Shown here piece by piece: positions 47,751-55,850 of a DNA stretch of 64,000 bases (positions are counted from its first letter, which is position 1; the number at the start of each line of letters is the position of its first letter). This stretch comes from a virus. The stretch covers positions 45,594-109,593 of IMG/VR virus record IMGVR_UViG_3300020411_000371; one strand, given 5' to 3'. The notes beneath the pieces were generated by a model. The model searched no databases and was not told where the DNA came from. It saw only the letters and a list, made by a program, of their open reading frames with translations. A program made the translations under genes and the position numbers.

Positions 47751-50096
47751 CTACTCTAGGGTCAAGTTGCCTGTGACAGTATTTTGATTGGTTGAGTTTG
47801 GCGTAACGATGCTGAATCTACCGTTGGTAATGGTATTGTTATACAAGCTAGCGGTAGAAGAAAGGTTCACTTTCCAGTTTTCTAGTACTACTGGGTTGAT
47901 TATGGTCTCATATCCACCATTGATAACTGTCCTAATACCTGTGACTTTTTTAGGTGTCTCACTTTGTTCTATATTAATTAACTGAAGTATATGTGGTGTC
48001 ACCATTTCTATAGAGTTTTCTGCTGACATGGTAATCTCCATACCACTCATAGTCTGCTGATAAGAAGAGTTCTCAAATATACTACCAGTAATCTTAGTAG
48101 ACATTGATCCTAACTTACATTCTGTTCCTTGTAGTTCAAATTTAGATCCCACAACATTCATATCAACGTCAGATCCAAATCTAAGAGCATGTTTATGTGT
48201 TCCTCCCTCTGCACCTAAGTAAAATCCTCCTCCTACTTCAATATGACAATTACCAGTTATTTTTAGTAGATAATCACCTTCAATATTACGAACATAATCT
48301 TTATTTACGATTTTACAGTCATCGCCATGAACTTCTTGAGTTAGTACTCCTGCATATGATATATGATCTGCCACTAAAGAACCAGTATCACCTTCTTGAT
48401 TAGTAGATTCATTAACATATTCAGAAACTTTTGCCTCTATAACTTCATCTGATAGAGATTCATAATCAACTGCCTTTCTTAATTCATCTCTTATTTTCTT
48501 TTCATAAAGATGAGCATTATTAAAGGTTATAGAAGTATGAGTTGTGCCATTTGCTTTCTTGCTAATGTCCGCTTTACGACCTGGCGTTCCTAGATGCAAA
48601 TCATAACCACCACTAATATAATTTTTAGCAGATGTCATGTTTGGATCAGCTTCCTTAAACATAGATCCAAATAAGTCATCTCCTCTTATCGTATTAATAC
48701 TATCTAAGTCTTTTCCTGTTAAACGAGTGCAACCAAATAGAGGGAACCAACCAATTAGGTCTTTTCCACTAGTAACTCTATTACAATCACTAGAACGGAA
48801 CTTTAGTAAGATTTTCATTAAACCAGTTAGGTTTGTACTAGTTTGACTGAATAAATCTGATCTTAACTCAAATATACCACTTCCTTTCTCCCACTCAGTT
48901 ATAATATTGTATCCATTAGTAGTTTTTACCTTATCTTTTACAGTAGTTACTACATCACTCAAATTTTTAACAATTTTAGTAGATTCATCAACTATACTCT
49001 TAATAACAGCGTCAACTGTATGTTTTACTAATTCTTCTTTTGTCTGCATGTTACCTAAACATACAGAAATGTAATTTGTGACTACATCTAATGGTTCTTT
49101 CTTGTAAGTGTCAATATTAGCGTCTATTAGACATAATGATTTTAATATAGTCTCTGCTGCTTCGTGTATTGAGTTATATGATGCAAATGGTATTCCAGTA
49201 GCATCTGACTGTAACGCTTCTACCTGCAAACTAGTTGCTAACGTAGATGTTGCTTGTCTCATAGCAGAAATGACTTGAGAGTATATAACTGTCAAGAAAT
49301 TATCTATTTTTACTGTTAAATCTTCTGTTTTTACATATTTACCGACAACTATGTCCAAATACTTGCCATCTGTGATTTTTACCAAACTAGAGGTAGTATG
49401 TGCTAAATCCTCTACTAGATAAGACATTTTATACTCTAAACTCTTCCAAGCACCTCCTACACCGTTAGCAGTAGGAAATGGCATTGTAGGGTCTAATGGT
49501 TTTATTGGATTATATGAACTACCGTGAATATCAATACCTATGTTTTTTGGTGATCCATCACCACCTGATTCTGTAGTAGTTTGACCAGGATATGCAACAC
49601 TATTATGTGTACTCTGTCTTAATGGTTGTATTGGTTTATTAGTGTTTTTCTCTGCAGGATGAACAGCAGATGAATTAGGTGCTGTTCCAAACTCAGGAAT
49701 TTGGTCTGTAAAGGCAAGTGACTGTGTTTTACGTGTATCTTCAGATTTCTTGACTCTCATAACACCAATAACTATTGGCATTTGAGCAGTTTCACCATCC
49801 ATGAAGAAACCCATGACAATAGCACCAGTTTGCAACTGTCCTGTAGATTCTCCTTGTCCATCATTACCTGCCTGAGAGGTATGTTGTAATACCGTTGCCC
49901 AAGGTAAAGCACTAGTTGGAAGGTCTGCAATAGTTGCTCCTTGTAGATTGGTGTAATAACCAAGAACACGAACTTTTACACGACCCAATTCCATCGGATC
50001 TTCGTTATCCTCAACTTCACCAACCCACCAAAAGAAACCGTCTTTTCCGACAAACCCTGATGTATTCTCGTTCTGTATACCGTCAACTAGCTTCAT
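47751..50096 (-). CDS. gp5: Baseplate central spike/hub protein gp5-like
   Basis: 781 residues. The N-terminal OB-fold region matches gp5 (GFFWWVGEVEDNEDPMELGR then VKVRVLGYYTNL), followed by the LPWATVLQHTSQAG and GAIVMGFFMDGETAQMPIVI strands. The C-terminal third is rich in Gly, Asn and His strands fitting the beta-helical needle. In T4 a lysozyme domain is inserted after the OB fold; no Glu-Asp-Thr lysozyme pattern was seen here, so the spike probably does not digest peptidoglycan itself. It lies near the gp27-like hub gene. Confidence 0.85.
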   Translation of the reverse strand: MKLVDGIQNENTSGFVGKDGFFWWVGEVEDNEDPMELGRVKVRVLGYYTNLQGATIADLPTSALPWATVLQHTSQAGNDGQGESTGQLQTGAIVMGFFMDGETAQMPIVIGVMRVKKSEDTRKTQSLAFTDQIPEFGTAPNSSAVHPAEKNTNKPIQPLRQSTHNSVAYPGQTTTESGGDGSPKNIGIDIHGSSYNPIKPLDPTMPFPTANGVGGAWKSLEYKMSYLVEDLAHTTSSLVKITDGKYLDIVVGKYVKTEDLTVKIDNFLTVIYSQVISAMRQATSTLATSLQVEALQSDATGIPFASYNSIHEAAETILKSLCLIDANIDTYKKEPLDVVTNYISVCLGNMQTKEELVKHTVDAVIKSIVDESTKIVKNLSDVVTTVKDKVKTTNGYNIITEWEKGSGIFELRSDLFSQTSTNLTGLMKILLKFRSSDCNRVTSGKDLIGWFPLFGCTRLTGKDLDSINTIRGDDLFGSMFKEADPNMTSAKNYISGGYDLHLGTPGRKADISKKANGTTHTSITFNNAHLYEKKIRDELRKAVDYESLSDEVIEAKVSEYVNESTNQEGDTGSLVADHISYAGVLTQEVHGDDCKIVNKDYVRNIEGDYLLKITGNCHIEVGGGFYLGAEGGTHKHALRFGSDVDMNVVGSKFELQGTECKLGSMSTKITGSIFENSSYQQTMSGMEITMSAENSIEMVTPHILQLINIEQSETPKKVTGIRTVINGGYETIINPVVLENWKVNLSSTASLYNNTITNGRFSIVTPNSTNQNTVTGNLTLE

Positions 50097-50115
50097 TTTT
50101 AAGCAGTTTTTTAGT

Positions 50116-50123
50116 TATTTATT
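50116..50123 (-). promoter_or_regulatory. T4-type late promoter (AATAAATA)
   Basis: AATAAATA on minus, 20 nt upstream of the gp5-like ATG. Confidence 0.55.
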
Positions 50124-50412
50124 CCTGTAACGCTCCTCCCTTCCTCCAAGGTTTAGTCTGATACATCACATCAGACTTTACCACCAATTCTGTATAATAC
50201 TCCATTTTATCAGGATGTACAGATGCGGGGTTTTCGCTAATTGCTTGTTTTAGGGCAATCATCTCAATCCACTCCTCATCGGATAATTCCGAATTAGCCA
50301 CAGTCTGATTCTGATAAGAATAGGTTTTTTCGATAATGATTCTTTTAGCGTCAGACATGTGATCGGAGTAAAACTTTAAGGGTTGCTCATGCATTCCTGT
50401 GTCTCCACTCAT
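50119..50412 (-). CDS. Hypothetical protein, 97 residues
   Basis: MSGDTGMHEQPLKFYSDHMS then SDEEWIEMIALKQAISEN: helical small protein. Between gp5 and the terminator repeat. Not recognised, but its position is typical of a cyanophage accessory protein. Confidence 0.6.
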   Translation of the reverse strand: MSGDTGMHEQPLKFYSDHMSDAKRIIIEKTYSYQNQTVANSELSDEEWIEMIALKQAISENPASVHPDKMEYYTELVVKSDVMYQTKPWRKGGALQE

Positions 50413-50472
50413 GTCATTAATTTGATTTACTTTTCTATTTTATCTTGAAATACACACAAACGCGAGTCTCTT

Positions 50473-50509
50473 AAGGTTTTCTTCAGTTTTTTGTAATATA
50501 AAAAACCTT
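50473..50509. repeat. Inverted repeat next to terminator element
   Basis: aaggtttt (50473-50480) with aaaacctt (50502-50509), a spaced perfect inverted repeat beside the shared terminator element. Confidence 0.4.
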
Positions 50510-50558
50510 ACACGCGAAAAAATTTGGCGAATTTTTTTTCGACTTATATGGGAATCAA
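50504..50558 (-). terminator. Conserved terminator-like repeat, copy 1
   Basis: An approximately 55-bp element lying just after the CpeT-like stop. The core cacgcgaaaaa...ggcgaatttttttt is almost identical to the element at 63398-63450. It forms a GAAAA..TTTTC hairpin flanked by CG and a T run on minus. Probably ends transcription of the CpeT-like gene. Confidence 0.6.
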
Positions 50559-50566
50559 AGGTCGAA

Positions 50567-51013
50567 TTATATACGGACGAACTTATACATTTCTTCGCTA
50601 CCCCATACCATCTTGCCCTGTTGATTCAATCCCTTGTCTCTTGACAATAACTTTTCTCCGTAGAGATATATTTCTGACACAACCCTGTACCCCTTCTCTC
50701 CTCGACATTTATCGCTGTCTAATTTTCCACTCCAATGTTCAGATTCAAATCTAAAATGCATATCACATTCTTCATGTCGAGAACCATCTAGTCTATAGTT
50801 CTGCATGATGACATAATTATCTGATATTATTTCTATCTTGTGTTTCTTATTACGATATGGTTTGTGAGGACCATCTACTCTGTAAAAATTCAAAGAGGTA
50901 TACCAATCTCCTTCCTTTGCCCAGATCACCTCTGTCTGGGCAACTTTATGGGGATTAGATTGTGCTTGTGACCTATTAGTCCAATGTCCTAACAGATATT
51001 CATCAAAAATCAT
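50567..51013 (-). CDS. cpeT: CpeT-like bilin lyase homologue (auxiliary metabolic gene)
   Basis: 148 residues. LGHWTNRSQAQSNP (start), NYRLDGSRHEECDMHFRFES, then WSGKLDSDKCRGEKG and SRDKGLNQQGKMVWGSEEMY follow the CpeT/CpcT pattern (N-rQA..NP, YRLD, CDM, DRG.D..G..VWGS). In cyanobacteria CpeT-type lyases attach bilins to phycobiliproteins. Cyanomyoviruses carry cpeT as an auxiliary gene, perhaps to keep light harvesting working in infected cells. Length is shorter than cellular forms (about 190-200). It overlaps no neighbour. Confidence 0.8.
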   Translation of the reverse strand: MIFDEYLLGHWTNRSQAQSNPHKVAQTEVIWAKEGDWYTSLNFYRVDGPHKPYRNKKHKIEIISDNYVIMQNYRLDGSRHEECDMHFRFESEHWSGKLDSDKCRGEKGYRVVSEIYLYGEKLLSRDKGLNQQGKMVWGSEEMYKFVRI

Positions 51014-51027
51014 TACAAACTAAAGAA

Positions 51028-51333
51028 CTAGTCGTCGTAAACACGACACTCAAATGCGTCTGGATGATTGTCACAGTAAATTTCTAGATGCTTGTCTTCA
51101 TGTCTAGTGTGCCAATCATTAATCCTTCCTTCATTAGGATCTATCACATCATCTTTATGATAGTTTGCATAGTCTGCATGAACACTTTCTAGTTCAGACT
51201 TCGTATACTCTAACATACCATGATTAATATGCTCCTTACCATCTTTAGGATCAAGGTAGACTTCATGGTCAAGGTCGTGAGTTCTCTTCGCTTGAGGATT
51301 TTCTCCGATACCTTTAAATTCGGTTTCAATCAT
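51028..51333 (-). CDS. cp12: CP12-like protein (auxiliary metabolic gene)
   Basis: 101 residues. The C-terminus IYCDNHPDAFECRVYDD matches the CP12 GAPDH-binding end (Cys-x8-Cys, ECR-x-Y-acid-acid) with Cys87 and Cys96 able to form the regulatory disulfide. The N-terminal AWD_VEEL motif for PRK binding is not seen, nor is its Cys pair; the N-terminal 60 residues are hydrophilic and charged. CP12 inhibits the Calvin cycle enzymes GAPDH and PRK, so phage versions divert carbon to the pentose phosphate route. It is adjacent to the CpeT-like gene. Confidence 0.72.
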   Translation of the reverse strand: MIETEFKGIGENPQAKRTHDLDHEVYLDPKDGKEHINHGMLEYTKSELESVHADYANYHKDDVIDPNEGRINDWHTRHEDKHLEIYCDNHPDAFECRVYDD

Positions 51334-51356
51334 AGCTAACTCCGTTACTATACTAT

Positions 51357-51364
51357 TATTTATC
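51357..51364 (-). promoter_or_regulatory. Late-promoter-like box (GATAAATA)
   Basis: GATAAATA on minus, about 24 nt upstream of the CP12-like ATG, overlapping the end of the hub gene. Confidence 0.5.
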
Positions 51365-52733
51365 TTAACACAGAGTCCTTAAGTAAGTCTAGCTCGGTAT
51401 AGAGAACTGTACCTGTTGTGTTATGAGTCACTGACGATATCAAATATCTACCACTATATTTCCTGTCTAATGGTGTTTGTCTACCAGATTTAAAGTTAGC
51501 AGGTATGATGACATCTATTCCACCACCTGCATACAAGTCTAGGTTACCAGGTATTGTAATCTTTAACTGTATATTTTTTAATGACTCCAGTCTCATGAAC
51601 TGATATGCCTGTAAGTCTATCAACTCTTGATAGTTTGCTTGAGGATTGTTTATAAACTTAGGATCGAATGTTTGATTTGGTAAAAATGAATACCTAATTC
51701 TTCTCGGTTTAGACACCATCTTATGCACTGATGGATCTAGTTGAGTCAATGGGTTTACAGTTTTCTTACCATCTAAGTGTGACATCTTATCCCATGTCTC
51801 ATCTAATTCATAGTGAGGATCATCAGTAGTCAACTCTGTACTAGAACCCATCTTAGATGATCCTAGAGTTACAGGATCAAATCCAACTGAGAAACCAGAG
51901 AAACTACCATCCCTCATCAGTTCTAAGAGATGTTTCTCTCTTGGGAATGTAATACCAGAGATAGTAAAGGCATCAGCACCAGTGTTATCAACTTTCTTAG
52001 GACTGTAGTGATACTTGTAGCATCTTGGTTTACCTGTAATTCTATTAGTCTGCTTATCAAATGTCTGATCATTAATATCATCAATCAAACCATCAACAGA
52101 TCTAAAATGATAACCTAAAGCATTCTCATAGAATAAAAATCCATTTTGTAATACTCCACCCTTTCTAGACTTTCGTACACTCCTCTGTGCCAACCAATAG
52201 ATTGTATCCATAGGTCTCCAGTTAGGTGCAGTAAACTTTTGATTATTAATAGTATCCTCAGTAAATACCTTCTTTGAACTGTTGAGATATCTTCTTTCCT
52301 TTAATAGTTTCTCTACTATAGAACTTGCTTCTGGATTTTGGAATATTACTTCTGATTGACCAAAGACACTAACAGACTCGTTAGTTATAAACTCTGTAGA
52401 ACATGCCTCCACTAGGAATGCATCATTAGAATTGTTAGTCCTAGAACGTGAGTGAACACAGTATATTCTAAAGTTATATGTCCTGTCAATAATAGAGGAT
52501 GTGATTTGTAGTTTCAATTCCTCATGTCCTGTCATCATGTTGATGATACCTGCAGCATCCTCAAAGACAAACTGTGCTTCTATAGTAGACCTATCAATTC
52601 TCTCACGAATTTCAAATCCTCTACAGAAATTGTACAAGTTAAAAGCACCCTCTGTATTTGATAGACGTTCTCCATCTCTATACAGACTTAAACGATATTC
52701 AATTTCTCCTACATTACTTCTACTAATTGGCAT
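51360..52733 (-). CDS. gp27: Baseplate hub protein, gp27-like
   Basis: 457 residues. MPISRSNVGEIEYRLSLYRD and EIRERIDRSTIEAQFVFEDA fit the hub/gpD-type tube-like fold, with the C-terminal GRYLISSVTHNTTGTVLYTE piece typical of this class. gp27 trimers connect the gp5 spike to the tail tube. It is 2 nt after the first large tape-measure-like gene, as expected for a hub cluster. Identity is from context plus general sequence feel; I saw no unmistakable short motif. Confidence 0.65.
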   Translation of the reverse strand: MPISRSNVGEIEYRLSLYRDGERLSNTEGAFNLYNFCRGFEIRERIDRSTIEAQFVFEDAAGIINMMTGHEELKLQITSSIIDRTYNFRIYCVHSRSRTNNSNDAFLVEACSTEFITNESVSVFGQSEVIFQNPEASSIVEKLLKERRYLNSSKKVFTEDTINNQKFTAPNWRPMDTIYWLAQRSVRKSRKGGVLQNGFLFYENALGYHFRSVDGLIDDINDQTFDKQTNRITGKPRCYKYHYSPKKVDNTGADAFTISGITFPREKHLLELMRDGSFSGFSVGFDPVTLGSSKMGSSTELTTDDPHYELDETWDKMSHLDGKKTVNPLTQLDPSVHKMVSKPRRIRYSFLPNQTFDPKFINNPQANYQELIDLQAYQFMRLESLKNIQLKITIPGNLDLYAGGGIDVIIPANFKSGRQTPLDRKYSGRYLISSVTHNTTGTVLYTELDLLKDSVLR

Positions 52734-52735
52734 GA

Positions 52736-55700
52736 TTAGGCAAACTTAGCGACACTGAAATTACTTTGTAAGTTGGCAGCATTTAATGATGCCTTAGCAC
52801 CCATTAGACCTCGCATTCCTCCACCACCTGACTTCAACCTTTCAACTGCGGATGCTGCAGCTGCAACGTTTGCTCTTACTGATGCGTTATGTGCTTCAAC
52901 AGCAGCCATAGTTTCAGCAACAAGTCTCCTTGTTCTCTCTGTGATCTGCTCTCTTGCATATGATCTATCACTATATACCTTCTTAAGAGCATACGCTTCT
53001 TGTCTTTCTTGAGATTGATTATTACCCTGTTTCTGTTGTCCACCAGAGGGTGTGCCTAATATACTACCTGATGATGCATTACCTGATGATGCACCAGTCT
53101 GACCACCACCATAGTTAGTGCTAGATTGGAACGCACTACCTCTTTTATTCTTTTGGTATGCTTTAGTAGAAGTTTCCTTTGTGCTAGGGAACATTGGGTT
53201 CTCCCCATTTGCTACACCTAAATCAGTGTTCTTCATGTAATCATTGAAGAACTTATTACCCTCAGTACTAAAGACTGTATCTCCAAATTTTATTTGTGAT
53301 GAGTCGTCACCCTTATTGTATATTCCAGTGTTCTTAAACGTTGTAGAGTTCAACAGTGCCATTGTCTGAGGTTCAGAGAATCCCTGTCCTCCTAACATAG
53401 AAGTCATCCAATTAGTATCACTTGCTTTAAAGATCGCTGCTGATGCTTTATTAGATAGAGAAGGTGATAGTTGAGCGTCTGGGTTGAATGAACCTTGAAT
53501 CTTACTAAGGATATCACCCATAGTTTGTGCACCACCGAAGTTAGCACCTGCTCCTTGATCAATTACACCTGCTTGATTCATTATGGATCTAGCCATAATT
53601 GCCATCTGTTTTGGATCACCACCAGATGCCTGAGCTATGACAGTCTTCATTTGCTCTAGGTCACTTCCACTCAAACCAATGTTGCCTGACCCTGCAACCT
53701 GATTGTCACCGAAACCAAACTGGATCTTATTTCTTACACCATGAGAACCTGGTGCCTTCTTATCACGACCAAAGATCCATTTACCCCACTTGTTACCAAT
53801 GATAGAAGTTAATTTTAATCCTCTTCTATTACCGTACGCTTGATCAGCAACCATCTGTAACTTAGCTGTCTTATCACCTTTACCGTGCCAACTGACATCA
53901 AACGCTAGGTTCTTAGAATATAAACCACCTCTACCTCTTCTTTGTTTACCAGATGGATCGTATCCTGATCTATTAGGAGGTCCTTTTCTCCATCTATTAT
54001 TCTTAAAGTTTTTATGATTATAAACTGTGTATCCTTGGTTCAAGAATCCACGACCTGCCTCTATTACTGCCTGTTGTCCACCACCTACAAGTTTTTGATC
54101 TGCACCTTGACCACCAGCTCCTCCTCCACCTACAGATGCACCGAGAACATTACCTAATGCTTGGTTCATTCCTCCACCATCTGCACCCATCATGGTTCCC
54201 ATGATATTACCAAGAGGACCACCCATATTGTTTGCCATCTTGCCAAGGAAATCTCTACCAAGATGTCCAAGTCTTTGACCGAAGGTCATTCCCTCAGTGC
54301 CTGGTCCGAACATTGTCATGCCAAGACCACCGAGAGTACTCATCCAGTTAGCTGCTTTGCTACCTGGTTTCATGAACTGACTTGCTATATTAATACCACC
54401 TTTGAGGATGTCCCCGAAGGTTGCCTTGCCACCTTCACCACTACCTCCACCACCAAAGACAGTCTGTAATGTACCTGCAATATTACCTGCTTTACCACCA
54501 AATACATTACCTATTACGTTTGTAAGGAGTGGGGACTTTAAGACAGATCCCATTGTTGCACGACCATTCTTGTAGTCTATGCCCATTGATGCTCCCTTTA
54601 GCATCGCACCATAGGATGATCCGTTTGCTACAGGTCCTATGCCACTAGTCCCTCCAAGACTAGTGTTCTTAAACATATTACCGATACCAGATTTGATACC
54701 GCTAAACATCTTACCTAAGAAGAATTGTTTGTCACTAAGTCGTGGCATGTCAAACCCAAGCTGCTTTGCTTGGATTAAGTTTGCTTCAGTAAGACCAGGT
54801 AATTGTCGTGTAGCAAAGTTATTAAATGGTATAACAAAACTCTCACCAGTATTTTTCTTCGCTACATACTCAGTTCCATGACCGATAAACTCAGGACTAC
54901 CACCACCAGGACTTGTAGACACAGGATAACCTGAGTCAGGACCAGAGATCCAACCACCAGTAGCAAAACCAGGTAATACTTTTTTTAGTGGTGCCTGACG
55001 GTAACCACCTGTTGACATCTCTTCATCGGCTTCATCATCAGCACCCATCTGTTTGATCTTATTAGCACCCCAGAGAGTTGTGCCAACTGCAATGGTTGCA
55101 CCTAATGCTTTACCTTTCCAACCACCAGGAAATCTTCCTCTTGTTTTTAATCCTTTAGAAAATCTAGTTAATGATCTATAGAATGTTGTTAGTACAAACC
55201 TAACATCTTTAATCAACTTAACAGGATTAGTTAACCATCTTATTCCTACAAAGATAGCCCCTAAGTTTACAAATGACCTAGCAAATCCAGTTAGTCGTTC
55301 CCACCATGTAGCATCATCCCGTAAAAGATCATACAACCCGTCAACTATTCCTCCGATCCGTTTCTGTATAAAATTACTGATCCATTTAAACGCTTTGTAA
55401 ATTGCTTCAATAGCATTGACTATCTTTTGTTGGTTCCTTTTATCCGACAACCATTCTAACGCAGGTTTTATGATTGCTAGTTTAATAAACCCACTAAGAA
55501 TTTGTAGTAAACCCTTCAAGAAATTAGGTGCGTTCCTACCTACAAACTCATTAACAAATGATACGAACTTAGGTTTCTCTATCTTAGTATACTTGGGATC
55601 AAATGTATCTCTTAGTCTTTTCTTTTCGTCTTGTAATCTTTTTAGTTCTATCTTTTTTATATCAGCAACAACACCACCAATAGAATTAATACATGCTCCA

Positions 55701-55837
55701 AGATTATTATATGCTTCAATGCTCTTCATCTGATAAGATGCTGATGCTTTATCGGCAGCACCAGCCGCAGCACCCTTCGCAATATTTGGAGAGATTAACT
55801 TATAAACATTTATTTTGGTGTCTTTAGATATCGCCAT
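52736..55837 (-). CDS. Large tape-measure/hub-like protein 1
   Basis: 1033 residues. An N-terminal helical part (to about residue 250) is followed by a Gly- and Ser-rich, low-complexity region. It contains EFIGHGTEYVAKKNTGESFV then IPFNNFATRQL and the module MPRLSDKQFFLGKMFSGI, which also occurs in protein 2. It resembles cyanomyovirus tape-measure/hub proteins (T4 gp29 role), which set tail length inside the tube. The last 60 residues are Ala-rich helical. Confidence 0.7.
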   Translation of the reverse strand: MAISKDTKINVYKLISPNIAKGAAAGAADKASASYQMKSIEAYNNLGACINSIGGVVADIKKIELKRLQDEKKRLRDTFDPKYTKIEKPKFVSFVNEFVGRNAPNFLKGLLQILSGFIKLAIIKPALEWLSDKRNQQKIVNAIEAIYKAFKWISNFIQKRIGGIVDGLYDLLRDDATWWERLTGFARSFVNLGAIFVGIRWLTNPVKLIKDVRFVLTTFYRSLTRFSKGLKTRGRFPGGWKGKALGATIAVGTTLWGANKIKQMGADDEADEEMSTGGYRQAPLKKVLPGFATGGWISGPDSGYPVSTSPGGGSPEFIGHGTEYVAKKNTGESFVIPFNNFATRQLPGLTEANLIQAKQLGFDMPRLSDKQFFLGKMFSGIKSGIGNMFKNTSLGGTSGIGPVANGSSYGAMLKGASMGIDYKNGRATMGSVLKSPLLTNVIGNVFGGKAGNIAGTLQTVFGGGGSGEGGKATFGDILKGGINIASQFMKPGSKAANWMSTLGGLGMTMFGPGTEGMTFGQRLGHLGRDFLGKMANNMGGPLGNIMGTMMGADGGGMNQALGNVLGASVGGGGAGGQGADQKLVGGGQQAVIEAGRGFLNQGYTVYNHKNFKNNRWRKGPPNRSGYDPSGKQRRGRGGLYSKNLAFDVSWHGKGDKTAKLQMVADQAYGNRRGLKLTSIIGNKWGKWIFGRDKKAPGSHGVRNKIQFGFGDNQVAGSGNIGLSGSDLEQMKTVIAQASGGDPKQMAIMARSIMNQAGVIDQGAGANFGGAQTMGDILSKIQGSFNPDAQLSPSLSNKASAAIFKASDTNWMTSMLGGQGFSEPQTMALLNSTTFKNTGIYNKGDDSSQIKFGDTVFSTEGNKFFNDYMKNTDLGVANGENPMFPSTKETSTKAYQKNKRGSAFQSSTNYGGGQTGASSGNASSGSILGTPSGGQQKQGNNQSQERQEAYALKKVYSDRSYAREQITERTRRLVAETMAAVEAHNASVRANVAAAASAVERLKSGGGGMRGLMGAKASLNAANLQSNFSVAKFA

Positions 55838-55842
55838 ATGTA

Positions 55843-55850
55843 TATTTATT
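55843..55850 (-). promoter_or_regulatory. Late-promoter-like box (AATAAATA)
   Basis: AATAAATA on minus, just upstream of the 1033-residue gene, overlapping the end of protein 2. Confidence 0.45.

Noticed and set aside
54161-54469. Plus-strand ORF opposite the Gly-rich part of protein 1
   Set aside because: Mirror of a Gly/Ser/Met-rich coding region; frame openness is explained by codon composition.
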